A stretch of DNA of 20,960 bases from an uncultured Clostridia bacterium (lineage in GTDB: Bacteria; Bacillota; Clostridia; TANB77; CAG-508): positions 1-20,960 of the forward strand of contig CALXZW010000010.1 in NCBI GenBank assembly GCA_944393345.1. Reading direction: 5' to 3'. Under the pieces are notes generated by a model, which was given only the letters and a program-made list of their open reading frames with translations, was not told where the DNA came from and searched no databases. Position numbers and translations under genes: made by a program. Below, piece after piece: positions 1-7,311 of this stretch; the first letter of the stretch is position 1; every line of letters begins with the position of its first letter.

Positions 1-33
1 GAAGAAGTAGAAAAATATAAAAATAATCTTTAA
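1..33 (+). CDS. C-terminal end of an upstream ORF (partial)
   Basis: Frame 1 is open from the window edge for ten codons (ending in EEVEKYKNNL) and closes with TAA at 31-33. The short acidic/basic tail has the composition of a normal protein end, but it is too short to assign to a family. It is followed by a 375-nt noncoding stretch, which fits the end of a gene. It could also be a chance open frame. Confidence 0.35.
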   Translation, partial: EEVEKYKNNL

Positions 34-69
34 TTTTTTGTTGCAATACCTAAAAAATTATGTTAAATT

Positions 70-248
70 ATAAACAATAGTTGTAGCAAAAAATTGCCAA
101 CTTGTACATACAATTCTTGCAATATATTGCTATAACTACATTTGAAACGGAAATAAGTAACTTTTTGCGATAGGCTTTTCGAAAACGTCTCTCACAAAGG
201 AGCCAATAAAACAAACAACTTTCAAAAATAGAAAGTTGTTATTTTTTA
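70..248 (+). ncRNA. candidate structured RNA or structured 3' UTR of unknown class
   Basis: The noncoding stretch holds a long hairpin arm. Positions 78-89 pair with 127-138 over 12 bp with one G-U pair, and an inner ATTGC/GCAAT stem lies at 93-97/119-123. A second arm pairs GGC (173-175) with GCC (202-204) around a small CG-AAAA-CG hairpin at 180-187. The segment ends in the intrinsic terminator at 214-247. It could be a free small RNA or the 3' UTR of the upstream gene. I could not match it to 6S, tmRNA, SRP RNA, T-box or any riboswitch consensus I know. A riboswitch for the gene at 409 is unlikely, because a separate promoter lies after the terminator. Confidence 0.4.
214..248 (+). terminator. 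Rho-independent terminator
   Basis: A perfect 10-bp stem, AACAACTTTC (214-223) with GAAAGTTGTT (231-240), has a 7-nt loop and is followed by ATTTTTTAT. It ends transcription of the upstream gene or of the candidate RNA at 70-210. Confidence 0.85.
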
Positions 249-330
249 TATTTAAAGTAAAGTCAATTTCAAAATATAATAATATTAAAAAAGTATATAT
301 GACATTTATATTACAAAATATAGAAAACTA

Positions 331-359
331 TTTACAAAAAAAATATATATTTATATAAT
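331..359 (+). promoter_or_regulatory. sigma-A type promoter for the C1 protease gene
   Basis: TTTACA at 331-336 is separated by exactly 17 nt from TATAAT at 354-359. Transcription would start near 366 and give a leader of about 40 nt to the ATG at 409, which has a strong GGGGG ribosome binding site at 396-400. Confidence 0.7.
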
Positions 360-408
360 AAAAAAAGTATTAATATTAAGTTTTAAAGATACAAAGGGGG
401 ATTTTTAG

Positions 409-2919
409 ATGAGAAAACCAAAGAAAATTTTTGTTAGCACAATATTAATTATAACTATTTTTACAGTTTTTGTAATGCAAAAAACATTTGCAAATGATAC
501 AGAAAATTTGATTAAAAGGGTTGAATATTCGGATGAATATTTAAAATGGCAACAACTTTCTGAAGAGGAAAAAAATAAAGTTTTAATGCCTAGAATGTAT
601 GATGTCATAAAAACAACAAAAGCATTAAAAAATCCAATATTAAAAGCAAATTTATTAGGTGCAAGTTTAGAAGAAAAATATAGTTTAAAAGATGTAATTC
701 CAGATAATTTAGAAATAAGAAATCAGAAAGATACACATTCGTGTTGGACATTTGCCGCATTATCATCTTTAGAAACTAATTTAGCAATGTATGATTATAA
801 AAAAGGAATACAAGAACCTAATATATATGATTATTCTGAAAGACATATGGAATATGCAACTAGTAGAATTTTTGCTAATGGTGAAGAAAATAAAATAGGA
901 TATAATAGAAAAGTAGGTAGCGGAGGAATTTGGTATTTTGCAGAATCATATTTAACTAATGGAAGTGGTGCAATACCAGAAGAGGAAATGCCGTTTGAAA
1001 ATAATGAAGATATAATAGATATAAGTGAGATACAAAATAAAACTATTTCAAGTCAGGTATATGATACAGTAGATTTTCCTAATTATATTAATGAAGCAGG
1101 ACAAAAAGATATTGAAATAATGAATCAGATTAAGCAACATATAAAAAATTACGGTTCAGTATCTGCATTTTTGCATGGCGATTCTGCTTCTGCGACAGGT
1201 TATACATGCTATAATAACGAAAATGGAGCAAAATTTTGTAATGATATAAGTGTTCATGAACCGAATCATAATGTTTCTATTATAGGATGGGATGATAATT
1301 ATAGTATTGATAATTTTGCAGAAGGAGCTAGACCAAAAGAAAAAGGAGCATGGATAGTTAGAAATTCATGGGGAGAAAAATTAGAATATAAGTTAGATGA
1401 ATTTAAAGAAATAATTTTTAACCAAAATAAAGAATATTGTATTGCACAAGGATGGACTGAACCATCATTAATTCCAAATTATATTATAGAAAAAAACGGT
1501 TATACAATAGAAGGCGATATAGTCTATATGAAAATAGGAGACAATGGTCTTTTCTATGTGTCTTATGAAGATTGCAATATATCTACGGAACTTTATGGAA
1601 TAGAAAAAGCAAAAAATGAAGTGGATTATGAGAATATATATCAGTATGATTATTATTATCCAAATTATGCAATTGAAGTTAATACTAATCAAATATTACT
1701 TGCAAATACATTTAAAAGAAAAACATCAGAATCAGAATATTTAACACAAGTAGCGATATATGCTCCAGAAACATATACATGTAGAGTATTTGTAAATCCT
1801 AACGGAACAGATAAAACAGAAAGCAATTTACAATTGGTACAGTTAAAAAGTGGAGAATCAGAAACTATAGGAACAGGATATCATACATTAGAATTTTTAG
1901 AGCCTGTTAAGTTAGAAGGAGAAAACTTTACTGTTGTTATAGAAATTTTAGGAGAACGTGAAGGGAAAATTAAATTTTTATTAGAATCTAACATAAAAGA
2001 CACATCATCTTGGTGGAATAATGTTACTGTAGAACAAGAAAAATGTTATTTTACATTTATAAAAGGGATTTCAAATGATGAATGGGCTGATTTGGGAAAG
2101 CTAGAAGAAGATTTAAATGATCTTAGTAATGGTGATAGCACAATAAAAGCATTTACAGTTTCAAATATAGTAGATGATTCTTTAAAAGATATAGAAATAA
2201 CTACACCACCCACAAAAATAAAATATTTTGAAGGAGAAAATTTTGATTCAACAGGTATGGTCGTAAAGGCAAATTATAATAATAATACTTCCACTATATT
2301 GGACAGTGCAAGTTATAATATAACAGATGGAACAAATTTAAAAGTAGGACAAACAAGTGTAACAATTACTTATGAGGATAAAAGTGTATCACAACCAATA
2401 ACAGTTGAAAAAAATACAATAACAGAACTAATAATAAAGACACCACCTAAAAAAACAGAATATAAAGAAGGAGAAAATTTTGACAAAACAGGAATGGTTA
2501 TAGAAGCAACATATAAAGATGGAACAACAAAAGAAGTAACTGATTACATAATAGAAAATGGTAATAATGTAAAAGCAAATCAAACAAGTATAACCATTTC
2601 GTATGAAGGTAAAACGGTTGAACAACCTATAACTGTGATACCAAATCCATTAGTAGAAATCAAAATTACAAAAGAACCAAATAAAACAACTTATGTTGTA
2701 GGACAAGATTTTGACAAAACAGGAATGATAGTTACAGGAACGTTTGAAGATAAATCAGAGCAGGAAATACTTGATTATACTATAGAAAATGGAACAGATT
2801 TAAAGAAAGGACAAACAAGTGTAACAATAACTTATGAAGGAAAAAGTGTTACTCAAACAATAACTGTTGAAGAAAAAAGTATACTATCTATAGCAATAGA
2901 TAAAAACCAACAAAATTAA
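409..2919 (+). CDS. secreted papain-family (C1) cysteine protease with lectin-like domain and Big_3 repeats (N-terminal part, frameshifted)
   Basis: An 836-residue ORF with a signal peptide (basic KPKK, hydrophobic 8-24, likely cleavage after TFA28). The papain-type catalytic set is intact: oxyanion Gln106, nucleophile Cys112 in SCWTFA, His287 in NHNVSIIGWDDNY, Asn319 in RNSWG. About 55 residues are inserted between NSWG (319-322) and the terminal GLFYVSYEDC strand (380-389). Residues about 400-585 resemble the lectin-like domain that follows bacterial C1 peptidases. Three Big_3 Ig-like repeats follow, each with FDxTGM and QTSxTIxYExKxV signatures, from about 594 on. The ORF stops inside a fourth repeat, which continues in another frame at 2904 (next entry). 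The intact product would be a wall-anchored protease of about 1100 residues. Family and active site are seen directly; the substrate is unknown. Confidence 0.9.
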   Translation: MRKPKKIFVSTILIITIFTVFVMQKTFANDTENLIKRVEYSDEYLKWQQLSEEEKNKVLMPRMYDVIKTTKALKNPILKANLLGASLEEKYSLKDVIPDNLEIRNQKDTHSCWTFAALSSLETNLAMYDYKKGIQEPNIYDYSERHMEYATSRIFANGEENKIGYNRKVGSGGIWYFAESYLTNGSGAIPEEEMPFENNEDIIDISEIQNKTISSQVYDTVDFPNYINEAGQKDIEIMNQIKQHIKNYGSVSAFLHGDSASATGYTCYNNENGAKFCNDISVHEPNHNVSIIGWDDNYSIDNFAEGARPKEKGAWIVRNSWGEKLEYKLDEFKEIIFNQNKEYCIAQGWTEPSLIPNYIIEKNGYTIEGDIVYMKIGDNGLFYVSYEDCNISTELYGIEKAKNEVDYENIYQYDYYYPNYAIEVNTNQILLANTFKRKTSESEYLTQVAIYAPETYTCRVFVNPNGTDKTESNLQLVQLKSGESETIGTGYHTLEFLEPVKLEGENFTVVIEILGEREGKIKFLLESNIKDTSSWWNNVTVEQEKCYFTFIKGISNDEWADLGKLEEDLNDLSNGDSTIKAFTVSNIVDDSLKDIEITTPPTKIKYFEGENFDSTGMVVKANYNNNTSTILDSASYNITDGTNLKVGQTSVTITYEDKSVSQPITVEKNTITELIIKTPPKKTEYKEGENFDKTGMVIEATYKDGTTKEVTDYIIENGNNVKANQTSITISYEGKTVEQPITVIPNPLVEIKITKEPNKTTYVVGQDFDKTGMIVTGTFEDKSEQEILDYTIENGTDLKKGQTSVTITYEGKSVTQTITVEEKSILSIAIDKNQQN

Positions 2920-3117
2920 CATATATTCAAAATAAAGAAGAATTAGATTTAAATGGTGGTAGTATAAAAGTTATATATAATGATGAGACATATGAAATAA
3001 TAGAAATGACTTCAAATGATGTAAAAGTAGAAGGATTTGACAATTCAAAACTAGGAAAAGTCACATTAACAGTTAGTTATCAATCAAAAACAGCACAATT
3101 CGAAATAGAAATAATAG
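2188..3117 (+). repeat. four tandem Big_3 (bacterial Ig-like) domain repeats
   Basis: Four units of about 70-77 codons begin near 2188, 2425, 2656 and 2887. The first three share the pattern I-x-I-x-x-x-P-x-K-x-x-Y-x-x-G-x-x-F-D-x-T-G-M and end in QTSxTIxYExKSV. The fourth crosses the frameshift and is more diverged (KPTKLTYIQNKEELDLNGG, then KVTLTVSYQSKTA). They act as spacer or stalk domains between the protease and the cell wall anchor. Confidence 0.8.
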
Positions 3118-3719
3118 AAGAAGAAAAAGCAGAAAATTCAAATTTTGAAAATATTGCATGTAAAGTAGAAAAAGTAAAAGCATATTATTTTACAGATGAA
3201 TCTAAAAAAGATTATACATTAATAGATGTAGTACTTAATAATATAAAAAGAAATATGAATAATGATAAACTAGAATATTATTATTATTTATCTACAAATG
3301 CAAAAGAAGAAGAAATAAGTGATTGGATTAAAATAACAGAAGAACAAGGAAAAGAGGATAAATTACAATTTACTATAGATTCAAGAAATGTTAAAAATTA
3401 TGATGAAATCGCTAGTGAAGAAGTAGTATATTTATATGTAAAAGAAGTTGCAATAAAAGGTGGAAATCAAAGCATAGAAATAACCAAAGCAATGAATTTA
3501 CAAACTGATGAGAATGTAGAAATATATGTTGATAATGCCAAAAAAGAAGATGTACAAAATGGTAATACAGATAAAGATAATAATTCAGATAATACTATTA
3601 TGAATGGAAAGTTACCACATACGGGAAAAATTACAATAGTTATAATAGTAACAATAATTTTAGGATTAGGAACATTTTTCTATATAAGATATAAAAATTT
3701 AAGTAAATATGTAAAATAA
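2904..3719 (+). pseudogene. C-terminal part of the C1 protease: fourth Big_3 repeat and LPHTG sortase anchor (frame-shifted continuation)
   Basis: This frame continues the Big_3 repeat lost at 2919. It reads KPTKLTYIQNKEELDLNGG directly after the A run at 2902-2906. Restoring one A (AAAAA to AAAAAA) joins the two ORFs without loss. The first ATG in this frame is at 3006, without a good ribosome binding site, so it is not an independent gene. The C-terminus has a low-complexity Asp/Asn linker, LPHTG (codons 3612-3626), a hydrophobic helix (about ITIVIIVTIILGLGTFFYI) and a basic tail (RYKNLSKYVK). This is a textbook sortase A-type cell wall sorting signal. No sortase gene lies in the window. 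Confidence 0.8.
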
Positions 3720-3737
3720 AAATAAATTAAGGTATAT

Positions 3738-3764
3738 TTGTAACTAAAAATATATTCCTATAAT
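3738..3764 (+). promoter_or_regulatory. possible promoter for the M23 lysin gene
   Basis: TTGTAA at 3738-3743 and a perfect TATAAT at 3759-3764, with a short 15-nt spacer. The -35 match is weak. The lysin gene follows 27 nt downstream, with AAGGAGG just before its ATG. Confidence 0.4.
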
Positions 3765-3791
3765 AAAATAAATATATAAGGAGGAATATAT

Positions 3792-4445
3792 ATGGCTACA
3801 AATATACCTTTAACAGGTTCTTTTAAAGTAACATGTGAATACAAAAGAAAAGGAACAGAATGGCTAGCAGGTTGGCATACAGGAATAGATTTAGTAGGAA
3901 GTGATACTATTTATGCAACTTGTGATGGGATTGTTGTAAGAATAGAAAAAAATGATAAAAGCTATGGGAATTTTATTGTAATTGAAGCAACTGATGGAAG
4001 ATATCATTGGTTTTGCCATTTAGCTAGGATAGATGTGAATATTAACCAAAATGTTACTAGAATAAGTAAAATAGGAATAATGGGAGATACAGGAAATACA
4101 ACTGGAAAGCATTTACATTATGAAATAAGAAATGCAAGTAATAAATATGCTGATACTGTAAATCCAGCAGAATATATGGGAATTACAAATAAAGTAGGAA
4201 CTTATAATAGTAATGATTATCAAATAAATGAAATAGTAACTCAAGGTGAATTAAAAACTTTAGCAAGGAATACTAATTTAAGAAGTAAGCCAACCACAAA
4301 ATCAGAAGCAACACTATATTTAGAAAATACAACATTATATGTATTAGAAAAATCAGTGGCAGAAGCAGATGGTTATACTTGGGATAAAGTCAGAATACGA
4401 GTAAATGGAAAAGAAGGGTATATGATAAACAAAAACTATAAATAA
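3792..4445 (+). CDS. M23 (LytM-type) peptidase with C-terminal bacterial SH3 domain
   Basis: A 217-residue protein expected to cut peptide cross-bridges of peptidoglycan. The M23 zinc site is complete: H29 and D33 in HTGIDL, H76 in WFCHL, and H107/H109 in GKHLHYE. Residues about 155-217 look like an SH3b wall-binding domain (ARNTNLRSKPTTKSEAT, then WDKVRI and KEGYM). The start is fixed by AAGGAGG 5-6 nt before the ATG. There is no signal peptide or membrane segment, so export would need a holin, lysis or an unconventional route, as for phage endolysins. It follows the wall-anchored protease by 72 nt and is convergent, with no gap, with the minus-strand gene ending at 4446. A lone prophage-derived lysin is possible; no other phage gene is nearby. 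Confidence 0.88.
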   Translation: MATNIPLTGSFKVTCEYKRKGTEWLAGWHTGIDLVGSDTIYATCDGIVVRIEKNDKSYGNFIVIEATDGRYHWFCHLARIDVNINQNVTRISKIGIMGDTGNTTGKHLHYEIRNASNKYADTVNPAEYMGITNKVGTYNSNDYQINEIVTQGELKTLARNTNLRSKPTTKSEATLYLENTTLYVLEKSVAEADGYTWDKVRIRVNGKEGYMINKNYK

Positions 4446-4453
4446 TTATTTAT
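4438..4453. repeat. 16-bp perfect palindrome over two convergent stop codons
   Basis: ATAAATAATTATTTAT spans the TAA of the M23 gene (4443-4445) and the TAA of the opposing gene (4446-4448). It has no loop and no T tract, so it is probably not a classical terminator. It mostly reflects two abutting AT-rich gene ends. Confidence 0.4.
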
Positions 4454-4755
4454 TAGTATCTAAATTCCAATAATCTATCAAATATTGTTTATCTGATTTA
4501 GGAACAATATTCATTCTAAAAGCAGAAAAAGGTTTGTCATATTTATACATTAATTCTTTACCATCACTTTCACAAGGAAGCCAACCAATATCGTTAATGT
4601 AAATTTGATAAATAACAGAATATGTAGAATAATCTTTTAAAGAAAAATTAATACCAGAAATACCATATAGATATTTTGATGCAATTTCGATAGGAATACG
4701 TTTTCTATTACCAACATTCATACCTACTCCTCCGAAATTGCATACATAGCTTACC
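4446..4755 (-). pseudogene. C-terminal part of the Ig-like surface protein (frame-shifted continuation)
   Basis: After the frame of the gene at 4708-5781 ends in a basic, Cys/Arg-rich nonsense tail, the +1 frame continues sensibly with YVCNFGGVGMNVGNRKRIP and runs to TAA at 4446-4448. Near the end, IYQIYINDIGWLPCESDGKE followed by AFRMNIV resembles a clostridial hydrophobic-W (ChW) repeat (xHVQxIGWxxWxxDGxxxG...LRxExIKI), though the second Trp is replaced. One extra base, about 4749-4755 (GG or the following C on the minus strand), explains the break. No ribosome binding site precedes an ATG in this frame, so it is not a separate gene. Confidence 0.65.
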
Positions 4756-5781
4756 TTGTATATATGCCAAATGAAGTGCAGATGAAGACATACTAATCCA
4801 ATCAGAATTACTTGGATTATATCCATAACTATAAGGTAGTTCTGAATATTTGCAATTATCAGTAGAACCTTCGCCAAAATGCATATATAAATATGCTCTA
4901 CCTTGAAGTAGTGTAGAATCTAAAGAATCTTTATAATGAACCATTAATGCTTCAGTCTTATAAATTAAGTTATTTGTAATAGTGTTATAGCCAGCGATAT
5001 TACCAGCTTCTTGTAAATTAATATTATTATCAGAAGCATCATAAGTACCATAATTTAATCTAATATAAGAAGCGGTTTTAATAGAAACATTAGAATAAGA
5101 AGTATTTTGAGCATAATCAGTAATAGGTATAGGGTATTCTATAATATTACTAAATTCTTTTGATAATACCATTTTATTATCAGATAAATTCCAACCAATT
5201 AAAGATCTTACTTTTTCATTACAATTAAAATTAGCTAAAGATTTACCAGATGAAAGCAAAGTTTCTTTAAAAATTGTAATTGGTGGAACATTATCTATTA
5301 AAATACCGGTATCAAAAACTTTATTATCAGATTTTAAATTAGAAGAATCAATAATTGCTCCCTCTAGGATATTTATTTTTAAAATGCCATTTCCGTCAAT
5401 GCCAGATATTTTTATATCATAAAGCAATTCATTATTATTTTGAGAAAAAAGAGTTATTTTAAAATTTTTGGGGGATATAATTTTATTATCTAAAGAAAAT
5501 TTTATATAATTAGAATTAAAATTATTTTTTAAAATGTTTTTTTCGGTTATTTTAAATTTAAAAGTTATGTTATGAGTCTTGTTTGCATAATGTTCATAAT
5601 TTAAATTTGAATTTTCTATATCTAATAATTCAATTTTAGGTGGACATCTATCAATGTTTATATTAGCAGCTTGTAGATCAAAATTTAGTATATATTTTCC
5701 AAAAGCTGTATTATTAAAAGATAAAAGAAAAATAAAAAATATAACTAAAAGAATAATTAATATAGTTTTTTTATTGTACAA
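4708..5781 (-). CDS. secreted Ig-like surface protein, N-terminal part (frameshifted)
   Basis: Begins with TTG at 5781-5779, preceded at 7-8 nt by AAGGAGG; no ATG has a comparable ribosome binding site. The N-terminus is a hydrophobic signal (KKTILIILLVIFFIFLLSF) followed by NTAFGKYILNF, like the FxKYI segment in SipW-dependent secreted proteins such as the one at 7624. Two segments typical of bacterial Ig-like modules follow (PPKIELLDIEN, and LIDNVPPITIF). The last about 14 residues (from KLCMQFRRSRYECW) are out of frame; the real C-terminus is in the preceding entry, giving a protein of about 445 residues. It is divergent from the biotin ligase gene. Surface or matrix location is inferred; no enzymatic motif is seen. 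Confidence 0.7.
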   Translation of the reverse strand: MYNKKTILIILLVIFFIFLLSFNNTAFGKYILNFDLQAANINIDRCPPKIELLDIENSNLNYEHYANKTHNITFKFKITEKNILKNNFNSNYIKFSLDNKIISPKNFKITLFSQNNNELLYDIKISGIDGNGILKINILEGAIIDSSNLKSDNKVFDTGILIDNVPPITIFKETLLSSGKSLANFNCNEKVRSLIGWNLSDNKMVLSKEFSNIIEYPIPITDYAQNTSYSNVSIKTASYIRLNYGTYDASDNNINLQEAGNIAGYNTITNNLIYKTEALMVHYKDSLDSTLLQGRAYLYMHFGEGSTDNCKYSELPYSYGYNPSNSDWISMSSSALHLAYIQGKLCMQFRRSRYECW

Positions 5782-5912
5782 TAAATTACCTCCTTAAAAT
5801 AAATTTTTTAAAACTGGATATTTTAGAATAAAAATATGATAAAATATATTTGAAATAAGAATATAAATAGTATAAAACTATTTACAAAAAATGTCAATAA
5901 GAAGGAGGAAAA
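5782..5912. other. divergent intergenic region between the Ig-like surface gene and birA
   Basis: 131 nt, very AT-rich. It holds AGGAGG ribosome binding sites at both ends (5789-5795 on minus; 5902-5908 on plus). A possible plus promoter is TTGAAA (5850-5855) with TATAAA (5871-5876) at a short 15-nt spacing. No good minus-strand promoter is seen. Confidence 0.35.
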
Positions 5913-6482
5913 ATGGATATAGAAAAAATAAAAAGTGCTAAAACAAAAACAATAGGAAAAAAGATAGAATATTATAAAAAAATTACTTCTACGAATATAT
6001 ATGCAGAACAAATAGCAAATAATAGAAATGAAAATGGAAAAGTAATAATAGCAGAAATTCAAACTCAAGGTCAAGGCACAAAAGGAAGAAAGTGGTACAC
6101 AAAATCTAATAATATAGCAATGACAATAATTTTGCATCCAAAATGTAATTTAAAGGAGTTAGATGGAATAACAATAAAAATAGCGGAATGTATTAAAAAA
6201 GCTATTTTAGATTTATATGGTATTAATCTAAAAATAAAAGAACCAAATGATTTAATAGTAAAAAATAAAAAAGTAGCAGGAATATTAACAAAAATAAATA
6301 CTATAGGAGAAAAAATAAATTATTTAATAATAGGAATAGGAATGAATATAAATGAGGAAAATTTTGATTTAGAAATATCTGAGATAGCTACATCTTTAAA
6401 AAAAGAATTTAAAAAAGAATTTTCAAGAGAAGATATTATTATGAGAATAATAGAATTATTAGAAAAAGAAATAAAACTCTAA
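5913..6482 (+). CDS. birA: biotin--[acetyl-CoA-carboxylase] ligase, short form without DNA-binding domain
   Basis: A 189-residue catalytic domain that activates biotin with ATP and attaches it to the biotin carrier protein. Visible motifs are STNIYAEQIA (substrate loop start), QGQGTKGRKWYT (biotinyl-AMP binding loop, GRGRxGRxW in most homologues), KEPNDLIVKNKKVAGIL (KWPNDL...KKxxGIL in the family) and IIGIGMNIN. It starts directly with the catalytic domain, so it lacks the HTH repressor domain of class II BirA and should not regulate transcription. The Trp of KWPND is Glu110. The C-terminal SH3-like domain is very short or missing. AAGGAGG lies 5-6 nt upstream of the ATG. TIGR04086-type gene follows after 64 nt. 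Confidence 0.88.
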   Translation: MDIEKIKSAKTKTIGKKIEYYKKITSTNIYAEQIANNRNENGKVIIAEIQTQGQGTKGRKWYTKSNNIAMTIILHPKCNLKELDGITIKIAECIKKAILDLYGINLKIKEPNDLIVKNKKVAGILTKINTIGEKINYLIIGIGMNINEENFDLEISEIATSLKKEFKKEFSREDIIMRIIELLEKEIKL

Positions 6483-6546
6483 AGTTATATTTCTTTTTTT
6501 TTGAAATATATATTAAATAGTAAAATAAAAGAAAAGAGGAAAAGGT

Positions 6547-6933
6547 ATGCAAATAACTAAAAATTATGAAAATAATTCATTTATAAATTTAATAAAAGGA
6601 GTAGGAATTTCATTAATAGTGACACTGGTTTTATTATTAATATTTGCAACAATACTTACATATACAGAAACAGGAGAAGAAACAATAAATCCAGTGATAA
6701 TAATAATAACAGCAATTAGTATATTAATTGGAAGTTCAATTGGAAATATAAAAATAAAGAAAAATGGATTAATAAATGGTGGGATTATTGGTGGAATATA
6801 TATGTTAACAATCTATTTAATATCAAGTATATTAAATTGGAATTTTTCATTAAATTTTCAAAGCATTTTAATGATTATAGTAGGAATGATGTTTGGAATA
6901 TTTGGAGGAATATTAGGAGTAAATAAAAAATAA
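6547..6933 (+). CDS. TIGR04086-type four-helix membrane protein
   Basis: A 128-residue, very hydrophobic protein with four predicted transmembrane segments: about 15-38, 50-66, 77-95 and 103-124. Glycine-rich helix starts such as GLINGGIIGGIYM and the last helix GMMFGIFGGILGVNKK match the TIGR04086 family of small Clostridia/Bacilli membrane proteins, whose function is unknown. In related genomes this family often sits near general housekeeping genes, so the position after birA carries little functional meaning. The start is preceded by a GAGGAAAAGG ribosome binding region. Confidence 0.65.
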   Translation: MQITKNYENNSFINLIKGVGISLIVTLVLLLIFATILTYTETGEETINPVIIIITAISILIGSSIGNIKIKKNGLINGGIIGGIYMLTIYLISSILNWNFSLNFQSILMIIVGMMFGIFGGILGVNKK

Positions 6934-6973
6934 ATTTTAGAGAAAGTTCTTAAAGTTCAAAAAACTTTCATGC

Positions 6974-7010
6974 ATAAACAAAGAGCAACAAAAAGTTGCC
7001 CTTTGTTTAT
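6974..7010 (-). terminator. hairpin terminator of the small minus-strand gene
   Basis: ATAAACAAAG-A-GCAAC (6974-6989) pairs with GTTGC-C-CTTTGTTTAT (6995-7010). This gives 15 pairs and one A-C mismatch around an AAAAA loop. It begins one base after the stop of the gene at 7012-7221, and on the minus strand a T6 run follows a few bases later (opposite 6958-6964). It may also stop read-through from the plus-strand gene at 6547-6933. Confidence 0.65.
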
Positions 7011-7011
7011 A

Positions 7012-7221
7012 CTAATCCCAATGATTTTTAAATTCATTAAAATCAAGACTAAATCTTGAAATAAGATCATGTTTAAAAGTATTTGGATATTCTGCATCAA
7101 ATAAGTTTTGGCTAAAATAATAAACATGCTTATTATTAGATTTTGTCTTAAAGAATATTCTTTTGAAATTTTTTAAAAGTGAATTAAATGAACTTAAAAA
7201 AATTTTAAATATATTTGTCAT
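7012..7221 (-). CDS. small basic protein of unknown function
   Basis: A 69-residue ORF starting MTNIFKIFLSSFNSLLKN and ending FKNHWD. I do not recognise the family. The first 25 residues could form an amphipathic helix; the next segment is Lys-rich (KRIFFKTKSNNK). The chosen ATG (7221-7219) has AAAGGAGG upstream, but with 13 nt of spacing, which is long. A longer reading from a TTG at 7260 would place this GGAGG inside the gene. The strong hairpin directly after its stop supports a real transcription unit. It is transcribed away from the TasA-like operon and shares its regulatory region. Confidence 0.5.
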   Translation of the reverse strand: MTNIFKIFLSSFNSLLKNFKRIFFKTKSNNKHVYYFSQNLFDAEYPNTFKHDLISRFSLDFNEFKNHWD

Positions 7222-7285
7222 TGCGGTCTTAATTCCTCCTTTGAAAATTCTAAGTGACAATAATATATTAAAAATTTAAAAATAC

Positions 7286-7310
7286 ATATTTCACTTAATT
7301 AGTGAAATAT
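7286..7310. promoter_or_regulatory. inverted repeat, possible operator (site 1)
   Basis: A perfect 9-bp dyad, ATATTTCAC and GTGAAATAT, separated by 7 nt (TTAATTA). It lies in the divergent region between the small minus-strand gene and the TasA-like operon, 131 nt before the -35 of the operon promoter. There is no T tract, so an operator is more likely than a terminator. The binding protein is unknown. Confidence 0.45.
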
Positions 7311-7311
7311 A

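Noticed and set aside
78..138. Possible CRISPR repeat or array
   Set aside because: The GTTGTAG and CTATAAC ends recall type II repeats, but there is only one inverted pair, with no direct repeats and no spacers.
2428..2625. Minus-strand ORF opposite the Big_3 repeats
   Set aside because: Antisense to a clearly repeated coding region; Phe/Cys/Ile-rich and without a ribosome binding site.
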